Part shown: piece after piece, positions 26,494 through 34,045 of the stretch
Layout of the letters: every line of letters begins with the position of its first letter
How positions within the stretch are numbered: the first letter of the stretch is position 1
Notes under the pieces: model-generated
Told to the model about the DNA's origin: nothing
The model's database searches: none
What the model saw: the letters and a program-made list of their open reading frames with translations, nothing else
Program-made: the position numbers and the translations under genes
DNA from: Rhodospirillales bacterium
GTDB taxonomy: Bacteria > Pseudomonadota > Alphaproteobacteria > Reyranellales > Reyranellaceae
Assembly: GCA_947466085.1 (NCBI GenBank)
Contig: CANIEC010000011.1
Location: forward strand, 1-56,209
Direction: 5' to 3'
Length of the DNA stretch: 56,209 bases

Positions 26494-27312
26494 TCAGATC
26501 GATACGGTGTCGAGCGCCTGCGCGATCGCCGCACGAAGAAGGTCGGGATCGAAGGGCTTGGAGATCACGAAGGCGGGCTCGATCTGCTTGCCCGTCAACA
26601 GACGCTCGGGGAAGCCCGTCACGAAGATCACCGGAACGGACATCGACTTCATGATCTGGTTCACCGCCGAGATCCCGCTGTCGGAACCGCGAAGCTGGAT
26701 GTCGGCCAACACCAGATGCGGCGAATGTGTCTTGGCAAGCTCGATGGCAGCCTTTTCGGTCGCCGCAATGCCCACGACCTCGTGGCCGGCGTTGCGCACG
26801 ATGTCGGCGACGTCGAGGGCGATGACGGCCTCGTCTTCAATGACGAGAATGCGAACAGAGGCGACTCGCTGGAGCTCCCGGCGTGCTTCCTCCAGGCTGC
26901 GCTCGGCAGCATCGATGCTGACGCCCAGGATATGCGCGCCGTCGCTGACGGTGAAGCCTTCCAGCACGGTCAACAGCAGGACCTGACGCTGCATCGGCGC
27001 CATTTCCGTAAGCGATTCCTTCAAGCGCCCGCGGACACTTTCGCCGCCGCTCGCGGCCTCGTCCATGTCGCCGAACGGCTGACGCAGACGGTGAAACAGC
27101 GCAAACACGCCAAGCTTGGTATCCTCGGCCTCGGCAATGAGCTCCGGCTGCCGGACCGCCACCTCGGCGCAGAGGCGGACCCATTCGTCGCCCTGCTGCT
27201 GCGAACCGGTAACGGCCCGAGCGTACCGACGCAGGAACGGCAGCGTCCTCGTGATCGCCTCGGAAACCTTCTTCGAAGCTACCTGCTCTTCAGCCACGTC
27301 GCTCTCCCTCAT
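26494..27312 (-). CDS. phyR: General stress response regulator PhyR
   Basis: Anti-anti-sigma factor. The N-terminal half imitates an ECF sigma factor (TLPFLRRYARAVTGSQQQGD, then MAPMQRQVLLLTVLEGFTV and HILGVSIDAAERSLEEARR) and the C-terminal half is a receiver with ILVIEDEAVIALDVA and phospho-Asp in VLADIQLRG (about residue 204). When phosphorylated it captures NepR and frees the ECF sigma factor. 272 residues fits the family. Start assumed at the ATG at 27312; a GTG at 27297 has the better ribosome site (GGGAG). It heads the operon phyR-kinase-hybrid kinase. NepR and the sigma genes lie on the other strand downstream. Confidence 0.95.
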   Translation of the reverse strand: MRESDVAEEQVASKKVSEAITRTLPFLRRYARAVTGSQQQGDEWVRLCAEVAVRQPELIAEAEDTKLGVFALFHRLRQPFGDMDEAASGGESVRGRLKESLTEMAPMQRQVLLLTVLEGFTVSDGAHILGVSIDAAERSLEEARRELQRVASVRILVIEDEAVIALDVADIVRNAGHEVVGIAATEKAAIELAKTHSPHLVLADIQLRGSDSGISAVNQIMKSMSVPVIFVTGFPERLLTGKQIEPAFVISKPFDPDLLRAAIAQALDTVSI

Positions 27313-27448
27313 CACGCCAAAAGTCGTGTTTCCCCGCAGGCTGTCCCGGGTTCAACGCCTACACTACGCGGTGTGTGTCTGCACACAACTTGCTATTGCA
27401 CTCTCATCAGCGGCTGGACCGTAGACGCTGCCCCGCGTCCGCCCTTGC

Positions 27449-27488
27449 GAAAATGATTGCGGACGGGTCCCGGCGGACCCGTCCGCAA
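27449..27488 (-). terminator. Intrinsic terminator after the 27-residue peptide gene
   Basis: A perfect 14-bp stem (27457-27470 with 27475-27488, loop of four bases). On the minus strand it is followed by TCATTTTCG. It lies 28 bp past the stop of the peptide gene and well before phyR, so the peptide mRNA ends here. Confidence 0.8.
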
Positions 27489-27515
27489 CCCCGACTTCCA
27501 GTCTCCTGGTCGTTC

Positions 27516-27599
27516 TCAGTGGAGCCAGCCCAACACCCACATCAGCAACAACACCGGTATCGGTATCCCCAGAAACCATAGGATTGCCGCGCGTCCCAT
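27516..27599 (-). CDS. 27-residue hydrophobic membrane peptide in the stress locus
   Basis: The ATG at 27599 encodes 27 residues with a basic start (MGRAA), one hydrophobic span (ILWFLGIPIPVLLLMWVLGW) and LH at the end. GAGGAG lies 6-8 bases before the ATG. A perfect EcfG-type promoter (27631-27655) lies upstream and an intrinsic terminator (27449-27488) downstream, so promoter, ribosome site, frame and terminator form a complete one-gene unit. The gene lies between phyR and the first sigma gene. Function unknown; a small membrane stress peptide or modulator is a fair guess. Confidence 0.7.
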   Translation of the reverse strand: MGRAAILWFLGIPIPVLLLMWVLGWLH

Positions 27600-27630
27600 A
27601 CGCTCCTCTTCATGGAAAGTTCGGCATCAC

Positions 27631-27655
27631 AACGCATGGCGACCGTGCGGGTTCC
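27631..27655 (-). promoter_or_regulatory. EcfG-type promoter (GGAAC-N16-CGTT) of the 27-residue peptide gene
   Basis: Minus strand: GGAAC at 27655-27651, 16 bases, CGTT at 27634-27631. This is the full consensus described for alphaproteobacterial EcfG sigma factors. The CGTT lies 31 bases before the ATG, leaving a normal leader with a GAGGAG ribosome site. Confidence 0.75.
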
Positions 27656-27763
27656 CTGCCGACCGATTCCGGGTATCCATGTCACAACCAATGCACCTAC
27701 ATCTTTGATTGCGGTCGCGATTTTCCCTTTCACCATTGCGCCACCATCCCCAGATGGAAAGTG

Positions 27764-28228
27764 ATGAAGAAAGAGATCGTCGCACTCCTACCTGATTTGC
27801 GTGCGTTCGCACGGTTCATGTGTCGTGAGCGCGAGGCGGCTGACGATCTCGTTCAGAACACCGTTCTGGCCGCCCTCGACAAGCAGACCCAGTTTACACC
27901 AGGCACCAATCTCAAGGGCTGGCTCTTCGCCATCATGCGCAATCGCTTCTACTCGGATCTCAGGACGCAGCGTCGCCGTCCGTTGACGATCGACAACGAC
28001 GCTGCGACGCCCCTGGCCGCGGTGGACAATCCCGAAGCCACGATGGCGCTGAAGGAACTCTCCTCGGAACTCTGGAAGCTCAACCCGCAATCGCGAGAAG
28101 CCCTGGTGCTGATAGGCGCGGGCGGCTTTTCCTACGAGGAAGCGGCCCGACTGTGCGGTTGTTCGGTGGGAACCCTGAAAGCGCGCGTATCCCGAGCTCG
28201 CAAGTATCTTTCAGAAAAGCTCCAATAG
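27764..28228 (+). CDS. ECF sigma factor, EcfG-like, first copy
   Basis: 154 residues. Region 2 shows LLPDLRAFARFMCREREAAD and DLVQNTVLAALDK, then NLKGWLFAIMRNRFYSDLR. Region 4 shows LNPQSREALVLIGAGGFSYE and the helix-turn-helix EEAARLCGCSVGTLKARVSR. The organisation matches ECF15 (EcfG) sigma factors, the output of PhyR-NepR signalling. It is shorter and more diverged than the copy at 28349. The GTGATGAAG start region sits at 27761-27764; the ATG is used. It lacks the C-terminal extension of the second copy. It may recognise a variant promoter. Confidence 0.9.
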   Translation: MKKEIVALLPDLRAFARFMCREREAADDLVQNTVLAALDKQTQFTPGTNLKGWLFAIMRNRFYSDLRTQRRRPLTIDNDAATPLAAVDNPEATMALKELSSELWKLNPQSREALVLIGAGGFSYEEAARLCGCSVGTLKARVSRARKYLSEKLQ

Positions 28229-28348
28229 CGTCGAATGGACGATTTACTCTATCATTACAACGGCTTGTAAGATTTAAAAATGCGTGTGTAACCAATTCGG
28301 CTCTCAGTCATTCATTCTCCACAGGACGCAATTCTCTGGAGATCGCCA

Positions 28349-28930
28349 ATGAGCACGCAGACCAAGCAGGATGACGGTACTCGGGACTTCCACGAACAGC
28401 TCAAGACGATCCTGCCACGCCTGCGCATCTACGCCCTGTCCCTCACGCGCGACCGGGACGCGGCGGACGACCTCGTGCACGACACGGTGATCAAGGCGCT
28501 GACCGGCCGCAACAGTTTCCAGCCCGGCACCAACCTCGCGGCCTGGCTGTTCCGTATCCAGCGCAACGAATTCATTTCGGGGCTTCGCCGCCGTCGTCCG
28601 ACCGTACCGGTCGACACCGCCATTGCGGAATCGCTCTCCCATCCGCCCCATCAGGACAGCGGCCTGGTGATGCGCGAGTTCATGTCTGCATTCGGCAAGC
28701 TTGCAGCGACGCAACGCGAGGCCCTGCTTCTGGCGGTCCTCGAAGGGCTGCCGTATGAGACGATCGCCGAACATACCGGCGTGTCGGTCGGCACGGTCAA
28801 GAGCCGCATCTCTCGCGCTCGCGACACCCTCGAGCGCCTCCTGCTGGAAGGTGAGACCCGGCGCCCGTCCGAGTCCGGGCGGACCTCCATCGCCCTCCGC
28901 GACGACGAATCGGCTGTCGCAACTCGTTAA
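28349..28930 (+). CDS. ecfG: ECF sigma factor EcfG, general stress response
   Basis: 193 residues. Region 2 gives TILPRLRIYALSLTRDRDAA, DDLVHDTVIKALTGRNSF and AAWLFRIQRNEFISGLRRR. Region 4 gives LAATQREALLLAVLEGLPYE then IAEHTGVSVGTVKSRISRAR. A C-terminal tail (about 25 residues) rich in Arg, Ser and Glu follows. The gene lies 117 bp upstream of nepR on the same strand, the usual partner order, which marks it as the main stress sigma factor, held inactive by NepR until phosphorylated PhyR competes. No GGAAC-type promoter was found directly before it. AT-rich spacing separates it from the first copy. Confidence 0.92.
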   Translation: MSTQTKQDDGTRDFHEQLKTILPRLRIYALSLTRDRDAADDLVHDTVIKALTGRNSFQPGTNLAAWLFRIQRNEFISGLRRRRPTVPVDTAIAESLSHPPHQDSGLVMREFMSAFGKLAATQREALLLAVLEGLPYETIAEHTGVSVGTVKSRISRARDTLERLLLEGETRRPSESGRTSIALRDDESAVATR

Positions 28931-29047
28931 AGTCTACTTCCAAGTCTGACATTTGAGTGCGACAAAGCCATGAGTAGTCCCAGGGGGAGAGTTGGATGGG
29001 TCGGACAGGATCCCGCGGAGTGGGCTTCCGCCTCCGGGGAGCATGTT

Positions 29048-29275
29048 ATGGCCACTAACGATGACAAGCCCGATGCTGGACGTGCCGGAGGACAGGCGCG
29101 TTCCAAGCCTCGCAGCAATGATCGGCCGTTCGACATGTGGCTGCACAAGCAGCTTCACGCGATGTATGACGAGATCGCGAGCGAGCCCCTGCCCGACGAT
29201 CTGCTCAACCTCATCGACAAGGACGCCGCCGCGAACAGGAAGGGCGACGCACCGGAAGAGCCGCCGAAGAAGTAG
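29048..29275 (+). CDS. nepR: Anti-sigma factor NepR
   Basis: 75 residues. The NepR core is visible as FDMWLHKQLHAMYDEIASEP followed by LPDDLLNLIDKDAAA, the two helices that bind the sigma factor or PhyR. N- and C-terminal tails are polar and probably disordered. The ATG at 29048 is used; a longer reading to 28970 is possible but lacks a better ribosome site. It follows ecfG by 117 bp. With phyR on the other strand it completes the partner-switching module. Its small size and the core leave little doubt. Confidence 0.9.
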   Translation: MATNDDKPDAGRAGGQARSKPRSNDRPFDMWLHKQLHAMYDEIASEPLPDDLLNLIDKDAAANRKGDAPEEPPKK

Positions 29276-29597
29276 GATCTGCGGGCTTTTGCGCGATAGT
29301 TCCTGGTGACCCTCACGAGGGCGGCGCAGCATCTCGGCGCGCGTGTGCTTTAATAGCACCTGCCTGACAGTTGGTTCCGCCCCTCTCCCCCTGCCCTCTG
29401 CAAGAAATGGCGTCGATCTCCCGATCGCCGCCACCCTTGTCCGCGACCTGCCGGTCAGCCCGGCCGACAGGCCCCGAGCTCCTGCTGCGCAAATGCTTCC
29501 GCTTGGTCCCGCTGCGCTCACGCCACTGCATGATCAACAGTGCGCCTCTGTTTCGGGTTCCCGCGGTTCGCTATAGGTGCAGTCAGAGGAACGGGAG
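29276..29597. other. 322-bp gap between nepR and the SDR gene: nothing recognised
   Basis: I see no gene, tRNA or strong hairpin here. GC-rich open frames exist on both strands but lack ribosome sites and protein-like patterns. The SDR start has GGAACGGGAG before it at the right edge. Confidence 0.6.
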
Positions 29598-30368
29598 ATG
29601 GCGATGGAACTTTTTGATCTTTCCGGCCGGGTGGCCGTCGTCACCGGCGGCAATGGCGGCATCGGTCTCGGCATGGCCCTCGGCATGGCGCGCGCCGGCG
29701 CTACCGTTGTCGTCGCCGGACGCGACGCCGCCAAGAACGAGGCGGCAGTCAAGGAACTGCAAGCGACTGGCGCGAAGGCCAGTTCCACCATGGTCGATGT
29801 GCTGCAGGAAGAGTCGTGCCGCGCGCTCATCGTCAATGCGGTCGAGGTCCACGGCCGGCTCGACATCCTGGTGAACAACGCCGGCATCAACATCCGCAAG
29901 CAGCCGCAGGAGTATACGTCGGCCGAATGGCACCAGGTGCTGGACAGCAACCTGACCAGCGCCTTCCTGTGCAGCCAGGCCGCCTACCCGGCGATGATGA
30001 AGACCGGTGGCGGCAAGATAATCAACATCGGCTCGATGATGTCGATCTTCGGCGCCTCCTTCACGACAGCCTATGCCGCGAGCAAAGGCGGCATCGTGCA
30101 GATGACCAAGGCGATGGCCACCGCCTGGGCCAAGGACAATATCCAGGTGAACGCGATCCTGCCCGGATGGATCGACACCGCGCTCACCCAGCGCGCGCGC
30201 CGCGACGTCCCGGCACTGCACGATTCGGTGCTGAAGCGGACGCCGGCCGGACGCTGGGGCACGCCGGACGACTTCGCCGGCATCGCGGTCTTCCTGGCGG
30301 CCTCCGCGTCGGACTATGTCACCGGTGCCGCCATCACGGTCGACGGCGGCTATTCGGTGCAGGGCTAG
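29598..30368 (+). CDS. Short-chain dehydrogenase/reductase (glucose/gluconate 5-dehydrogenase-like)
   Basis: 256-residue NAD(P)-dependent oxidoreductase. The Rossmann loop is TGGNGGIG, the NNAG motif is LVNNAGINIR, the catalytic Ser lies in INIGSMMS, and the Tyr-x3-Lys is in AYAASKGG. C-terminal PAGRWGTPDDFAGIAVFLAA and ITVDGGYSVQG are typical. The closest groups are 2-deoxy-gluconate or gluconate 5-dehydrogenases, but the substrate is not certain. The ATG at 29598 follows GGGAG. It is a single gene converging on the secreted paralogue gene. Confidence 0.9.
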   Translation: MAMELFDLSGRVAVVTGGNGGIGLGMALGMARAGATVVVAGRDAAKNEAAVKELQATGAKASSTMVDVLQEESCRALIVNAVEVHGRLDILVNNAGINIRKQPQEYTSAEWHQVLDSNLTSAFLCSQAAYPAMMKTGGGKIINIGSMMSIFGASFTTAYAASKGGIVQMTKAMATAWAKDNIQVNAILPGWIDTALTQRARRDVPALHDSVLKRTPAGRWGTPDDFAGIAVFLAASASDYVTGAAITVDGGYSVQG

Positions 30369-30372
30369 GCGA

Positions 30373-30960
30373 TCAGGGCGAGACGATGCGGCAGTCGGCG
30401 CGATCGACGAACAGGTCGGTCCTGGGTCCGTAGATCGTGATTCCGCCACGCACCCCGGCGCCGACGCCGGGCACCAGGACGCGGGTCTCCTCGACGAGTT
30501 TGCCGGCGTTGGTGAACCGGCAGTCGATCATCGGCGCCAGCGTGCCCGCGCTGTTGTTGTTCACGTAAAGGACGACCTGCCACCGCTTCGCGGGAACGGC
30601 CCGCAGGCTCGCATTGTCGATCGTCACCAAGGGCGTGCCCGGCCCCGCGCTCGGCGCGGACCACCCCAAGGGCGTGAAGTTGGGACGCTGCACCACCACG
30701 CCTTTGATCCGTTCGGCCTGTGCCAGCGGATCGAAGGCAAGATCGGCCGGCGTCGGCTTGCCGATCGGCCCGTGCCCGACATTCTCCGGCGTCCAAATCT
30801 GGCCCGTCTTGGGATCGCGAAACTCGGGCGCGCCGGGGGTTGTCGGAACCTCGACACGGCTGCGCGGCGCCTGTGTCGGCGCGGTCTGGGCGGTCGCGGC
30901 GGTTGCCAGACCGGTTGCGGCCAAGGCAACGATGAATCTCTTTGCGATCGGCGAAGGCAT
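30373..30960 (-). CDS. Secreted protein, paralogue of 20918-21526, in pilin operon
   Basis: 195 residues, signal peptide (IAKRFIVALAATGLATAATA, cleaved after TAQ). Its blocks TGQIWTPENVG, PTPADLAFDPLAQAE, VVVQRP, RWQVVLYVNNNSAG, CRFTNAGKL and RTDLFVDRADCRI recur in order in the protein at 20918-21526, down to the C-terminal VTC/ADC-R ending. Two Cys (in DCRFTN and ADCRI) are in matching places and may form a disulfide. It lies 26 bp after cpaA in a flp-cpaA operon, which suggests a role near the cell surface. Unknown family. ATG 30960 follows AGGGAGAG. Confidence 0.75.
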   Translation of the reverse strand: MPSPIAKRFIVALAATGLATAATAQTAPTQAPRSRVEVPTTPGAPEFRDPKTGQIWTPENVGHGPIGKPTPADLAFDPLAQAERIKGVVVQRPNFTPLGWSAPSAGPGTPLVTIDNASLRAVPAKRWQVVLYVNNNSAGTLAPMIDCRFTNAGKLVEETRVLVPGVGAGVRGGITIYGPRTDLFVDRADCRIVSP

Positions 30961-30986
30961 TGGCTCTCCCTGTTCGGCGGACAATC

Positions 30987-31484
30987 TCAGCCGACAGCCA
31001 GCCTCGATGCAACCCAAAGACCGCCTACCGCAATCGCCGGGCCATAGGGCAGTCGTCTCCTGAGCGCCGCCTCGCCTCGGGTCGAGACCGGCCCGATGGG
31101 CGCTCCCGCCAGGACGGCGATGCCCAACACACCGCCGGTCAATGCCGTCACGATCAACAGGTCGAGTATGCCGGCCGGGCCGGCAAAAAGTCCCACGGCG
31201 GCCAGGAGCTTGACGTCGCCGCCGCCCAGAATTCCGGCGGCAAAGGCCGCCATGCCGACAGTAAACAAGCCGGCGCCGCAGACAATCGACAGGCCGAAGG
31301 CCTGCAGCGTGTAGGAGTCGGCCATCAGGCCAATCACGGCCCAGCCGACGAAGAGGGCCGCGATCGCAATCGAAAGCCCGTTTCCAATGTGAAGAGTGCG
31401 CATATCCTGCCAGGCCGCCGCGATCAGCAGGCTGGCCAGGGCGATCAGGCAGACCGTCTGCGAAAGTGTTGCCAGGTCGGGCAA
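30987..31484 (-). CDS. cpaA: Prepilin peptidase, CpaA/TadV type (A24 family)
   Basis: 165-residue inner-membrane aspartic peptidase that processes Flp-type prepilin. About six spans. The first catalytic Asp is in AAAWQDMRTLHIGN (about residue 27) and the second in LGGGDVKLLAAVGLF (GxGD-type, about residue 89). RRRLPYGPAIAVGG near the end is also a family mark. It follows the flp gene by 16 bp on the same strand. Its substrate is presumably that pilin. The remaining tad/cpa secretion genes are not in the window. Confidence 0.92.
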   Translation of the reverse strand: MPDLATLSQTVCLIALASLLIAAAWQDMRTLHIGNGLSIAIAALFVGWAVIGLMADSYTLQAFGLSIVCGAGLFTVGMAAFAAGILGGGDVKLLAAVGLFAGPAGILDLLIVTALTGGVLGIAVLAGAPIGPVSTRGEAALRRRLPYGPAIAVGGLWVASRLAVG

Positions 31485-31500
31485 AACCTTCTGCGGCGCG

Positions 31501-31659
31501 TCAGTTGAGAAGCGCCGTCCCGAGCACGTGGCTCACCTTGTCGGTGACTGAGCGAATGGAGGCGATGGCGGCAACCGCGATCAGAGAGGTGATCAGCGTG
31601 TATTCGACCGCAGTGGCGCCTTGGGTATTCTTCATCAAGCGACGGAAGATCGAAAGCAT
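31501..31659 (-). CDS. Flp-family type IVb pilin
   Basis: 52 residues, too short for most gene finders. MLSIFRRLMKNTQGATAVEY is the classic Flp prepilin leader: a basic start, then G-ATAVEY with cleavage after Gly and the Glu5-Tyr6 that define the class. The following TLITSLIAVAAIASIRSV is the single span. It precedes cpaA by 16 bp. GGAGA lies before the ATG. The upstream 190 bp is AT-rich and likely holds the promoter. Confidence 0.9.
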   Translation of the reverse strand: MLSIFRRLMKNTQGATAVEYTLITSLIAVAAIASIRSVTDKVSHVLGTALLN

Positions 31660-31852
31660 GTCTTAAGTCTCCAGCCTCAACTTTCCGGCCCCACGCCGAA
31701 TCAACTTGGCCACGGTACTTAATGTAATTTGTCAGGTCAACGAATTCCGACCATTTTGTGTCATCATTTCTAATATTATGATTCCAATGGGAATTTTTGA
31801 TGGCCTCGGGCAGCTCCTCCGAAAGGCCCGCAAGATTCTCGAAATCCGAAAA

Positions 31853-32464
31853 TCAAGAATTTGAATCAGCTAGGAAGGTCTCGAACACACGGGCCGCCGC
31901 TGTCCAGAAGCACAGGGCGGCCACCATACCCGCCAACCACGGGAAGATGCCCGGAAGAAGGCAGAATAGAACGAAGGCCAGGATCGTCTCCGTGCCTTCC
32001 ATCAGGCCTGCGGCATGGAAGAAGGATTTGCGCCCTCTCTTTCCGGGGTCCCGTTCCCCGCGGCCGGCGGCCAACACGGCGCGGCCCAGGAACGAGGCGC
32101 AGGTGCAGACGAAGGACGCGAGCAGCACCGCCGCCCAGACGGCATTCTCCGGCCGCGCAAGGGCGAATCCCAGGGGAACGGCCGCGTAGAAGGCCATGTC
32201 GCATACGATGTCGAGATACCCACCAAGGGCCGTCGGCCGCCCCTGCCGGGCGACCGCACCATCGAGCCCATCGAGGAGCCGGTTGAGCAGGATCACCAAG
32301 AGCGCCGCACCATAGTGGCCGAACGCCAGGAGCGGCACAGCGGCCAGTCCGACCGCAAGGCCCGTCACACTGACGGCGTTGGCGGTGACGCCGTGCACCG
32401 CAAGCCAGGCGCCGCCACGATCGAGCGGCGGACCGATCCAGCGCCGCAACAAGGGGTCGAGCAT
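31853..32464 (-). CDS. CDP-alcohol phosphatidyltransferase family protein
   Basis: 203-residue membrane enzyme. The signature LLDGLDGAVARQGRPTALGG continues as YLDIVCD, giving D-x2-DG-x2-AR-x8-G-x3-D-x3-D as in all class members. About six spans. Such enzymes move a phospho-alcohol or phosphatidyl group, for example in phosphatidylglycerol or phosphatidylcholine synthesis. The alcohol is not clear; this form is shorter than PssA. It follows pssA by 15 bp in the operon LysM-psd-pssA-this gene, so phospholipid synthesis is the likely job. Confidence 0.88.
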   Translation of the reverse strand: MLDPLLRRWIGPPLDRGGAWLAVHGVTANAVSVTGLAVGLAAVPLLAFGHYGAALLVILLNRLLDGLDGAVARQGRPTALGGYLDIVCDMAFYAAVPLGFALARPENAVWAAVLLASFVCTCASFLGRAVLAAGRGERDPGKRGRKSFFHAAGLMEGTETILAFVLFCLLPGIFPWLAGMVAALCFWTAAARVFETFLADSNS

Positions 32465-32479
32465 CGGCGCCGTGGCCGA

Positions 32480-33313
32480 TCAGTCGTTCGGCCGCGTCCC
32501 AGCGTCGACGGAACGCAGCGGCACCACGGCCGCAGCCTCGGCAGCCTTGCGGTCCTGCAGGGTCTGGCGGCGATGCGCCATCACGCTGAACGGGATCAGG
32601 CACATATAGCCAAAGCCGATCAGGGACAGCGCAATCCACGGCGCACTTGCAAGCACGCCCATGACCAAAGCCGCGGCCAGCATCGCGGGCAGAACGAGGT
32701 GACGCGGGATTCTGCCCTTCTTGAAAGAGAAGGTGGGCAGGCTGCTCACCATCAGGCCGCCCACAACCACCAGCACGACCCCGACGACGGTGGCATGGCG
32801 CGGCCAGGCGGCCTCGATCTCGAAGCTCAGCATGAGAGGCATCAGGGCCAGGAGCGCGCCTGCAGGTGCCGGCACGCCCGTGAAATACGATCCCGTCCAG
32901 ACCGGCGGCGGTGTGTCTGAAACCAGCGCCGTATTGAACCGCGCGAGGCGAAGCGCCGAGCAGATCGGGAACATCAACGTCACGACCCAGCCCAGGGCCC
33001 CGGCATGGCTGAGGGAAGCAAGATAGAGGACCAGCGCCGGCGCAACGCCGAAGCAGAGAAAATCAGAGAGCGAATCGAGCTCGGCGCCGAAGCGGCTGGT
33101 GACGCCGAGGCGGCGCGCCACGCGGCCGTCCAGGGCATCGAAGATCGCCGCCACGATGATGGCGATCACCGCCAGCCGCATCTCTCCTTGCAGAGCGAAG
33201 CGGATGCCCGTCAGCCCCGAGCACAGTGCGGCAAGCGTCAGGATGTTCGGAATCAGACGGTGGATGGAGAAGCCACGTATTCCGCCGCGTTGCGAGCGCA
33301 GGTCGCTGTCCAT
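32480..33313 (-). CDS. pssA: CDP-diacylglycerol-serine O-phosphatidyltransferase
   Basis: 277-residue inner-membrane enzyme making phosphatidylserine from CDP-diacylglycerol and serine. The N-terminus (IHRLIPNILTLAALCSGLTG) is typical. The CDP-alcohol signature reads FDALDGRVARRLGVTSRFGA then ELDSLSDFLCFGVAPA. Its product is the substrate of the Psd encoded 9 bp upstream, so the pair forms the phosphatidylethanolamine route. Six to eight spans. The long basic tail ends in TRPND. Confidence 0.95.
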   Translation of the reverse strand: MDSDLRSQRGGIRGFSIHRLIPNILTLAALCSGLTGIRFALQGEMRLAVIAIIVAAIFDALDGRVARRLGVTSRFGAELDSLSDFLCFGVAPALVLYLASLSHAGALGWVVTLMFPICSALRLARFNTALVSDTPPPVWTGSYFTGVPAPAGALLALMPLMLSFEIEAAWPRHATVVGVVLVVVGGLMVSSLPTFSFKKGRIPRHLVLPAMLAAALVMGVLASAPWIALSLIGFGYMCLIPFSVMAHRRQTLQDRKAAEAAAVVPLRSVDAGTRPND

Positions 33314-33322
33314 GTCGACTCC

Positions 33323-34015
33323 CTAGAATTCGACGGCGAGGCGCGGGCCGGCCACCACGGGATCGAGTTCGGCCATGACCGTTTCACCGCCGATCATGCG
33401 CTGCCCCGGAGAGACCAGAAGACGCGCGCCTTCCGGCAGGTAAAGGTCCGTACGACTTCCAAAGCGGATATGGCCGAAACGTTCCCCGGCGACGACCGCC
33501 TGCCCCGGCTTCACGTAGCAGACGATGCGGCGGGCCACGTATCCCGCGATCTGCACGCAGCCGATGACTCGCCCATCGGCCCGGCGCAGCGCCAGCGCCG
33601 TGCGCTCGTTATCCTCGCTGGCCTTGTCGGCATTGGCGCTCAGGAACTTGCCCGGCCGGTAAGCCACGACGTCGACCGTGGCGGCGCAGGGGCTGCGGTT
33701 GATGTGGACGTCGAAGACGCTGAGGAAGATCGAGACCCGTGTCAGCGGCTTGTCGCCGAGGCCCAGCTCCTGGGGCGGGACGGCATCCACGACCATCTGC
33801 ACCAGCCCGTCGGCGGGCGCGATCAGCAGTCCGTCGTCCTGCGGCACGCCGCGGGGCGGATCGCGGAAGAAGTAGATCGACCACAGGGTCACGACGAGCA
33901 TCGGCCAGAACAGCCACGCCACGCCGGTCAACGCGGCCAGGAAGGTCGCGGCGGCAAAAAGGGCGATGAAGCGCCAACCGTCCTCGAGGATGGGCACCAG
34001 GAAATTGGCAAGCAT
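33323..34015 (-). CDS. psd: Phosphatidylserine decarboxylase proenzyme (short form)
   Basis: 230-residue pyruvoyl enzyme that converts phosphatidylserine to phosphatidylethanolamine. An N-terminal double span (ALFAAATFLAALTGVAWLFW, VVTLWSIYFF) is followed by RDPPRGVP and IAPADGLV. FLSVFDVHINRSPCAATVD carries the His of the active site. FGHIRFGSRTDLYLPEGA holds the Gly-Ser self-cleavage site that generates the pyruvoyl group, in the GS form of short alphaproteobacterial enzymes. It is followed by pssA after 9 bp. The upstream LysM gene is separated by 30 bp. Confidence 0.93.
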   Translation of the reverse strand: MLANFLVPILEDGWRFIALFAAATFLAALTGVAWLFWPMLVVTLWSIYFFRDPPRGVPQDDGLLIAPADGLVQMVVDAVPPQELGLGDKPLTRVSIFLSVFDVHINRSPCAATVDVVAYRPGKFLSANADKASEDNERTALALRRADGRVIGCVQIAGYVARRIVCYVKPGQAVVAGERFGHIRFGSRTDLYLPEGARLLVSPGQRMIGGETVMAELDPVVAGPRLAVEF

Positions 34016-34045
34016 TTGAGTCGCGCGCTCTCTGTTGACCGAAGG

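Noticed and set aside
27310..27360. A stress promoter for phyR itself (TGAACC near 27351)
   Set aside because: No CGTT stands at the right distance. PhyR autoregulation by the EcfG-type sigma factor is common but is not supported by a visible site here.
29276..29597. tRNA or small gene in the gap between nepR and the SDR gene
   Set aside because: I found no cloverleaf, no CCA end and no frame with a ribosome site.
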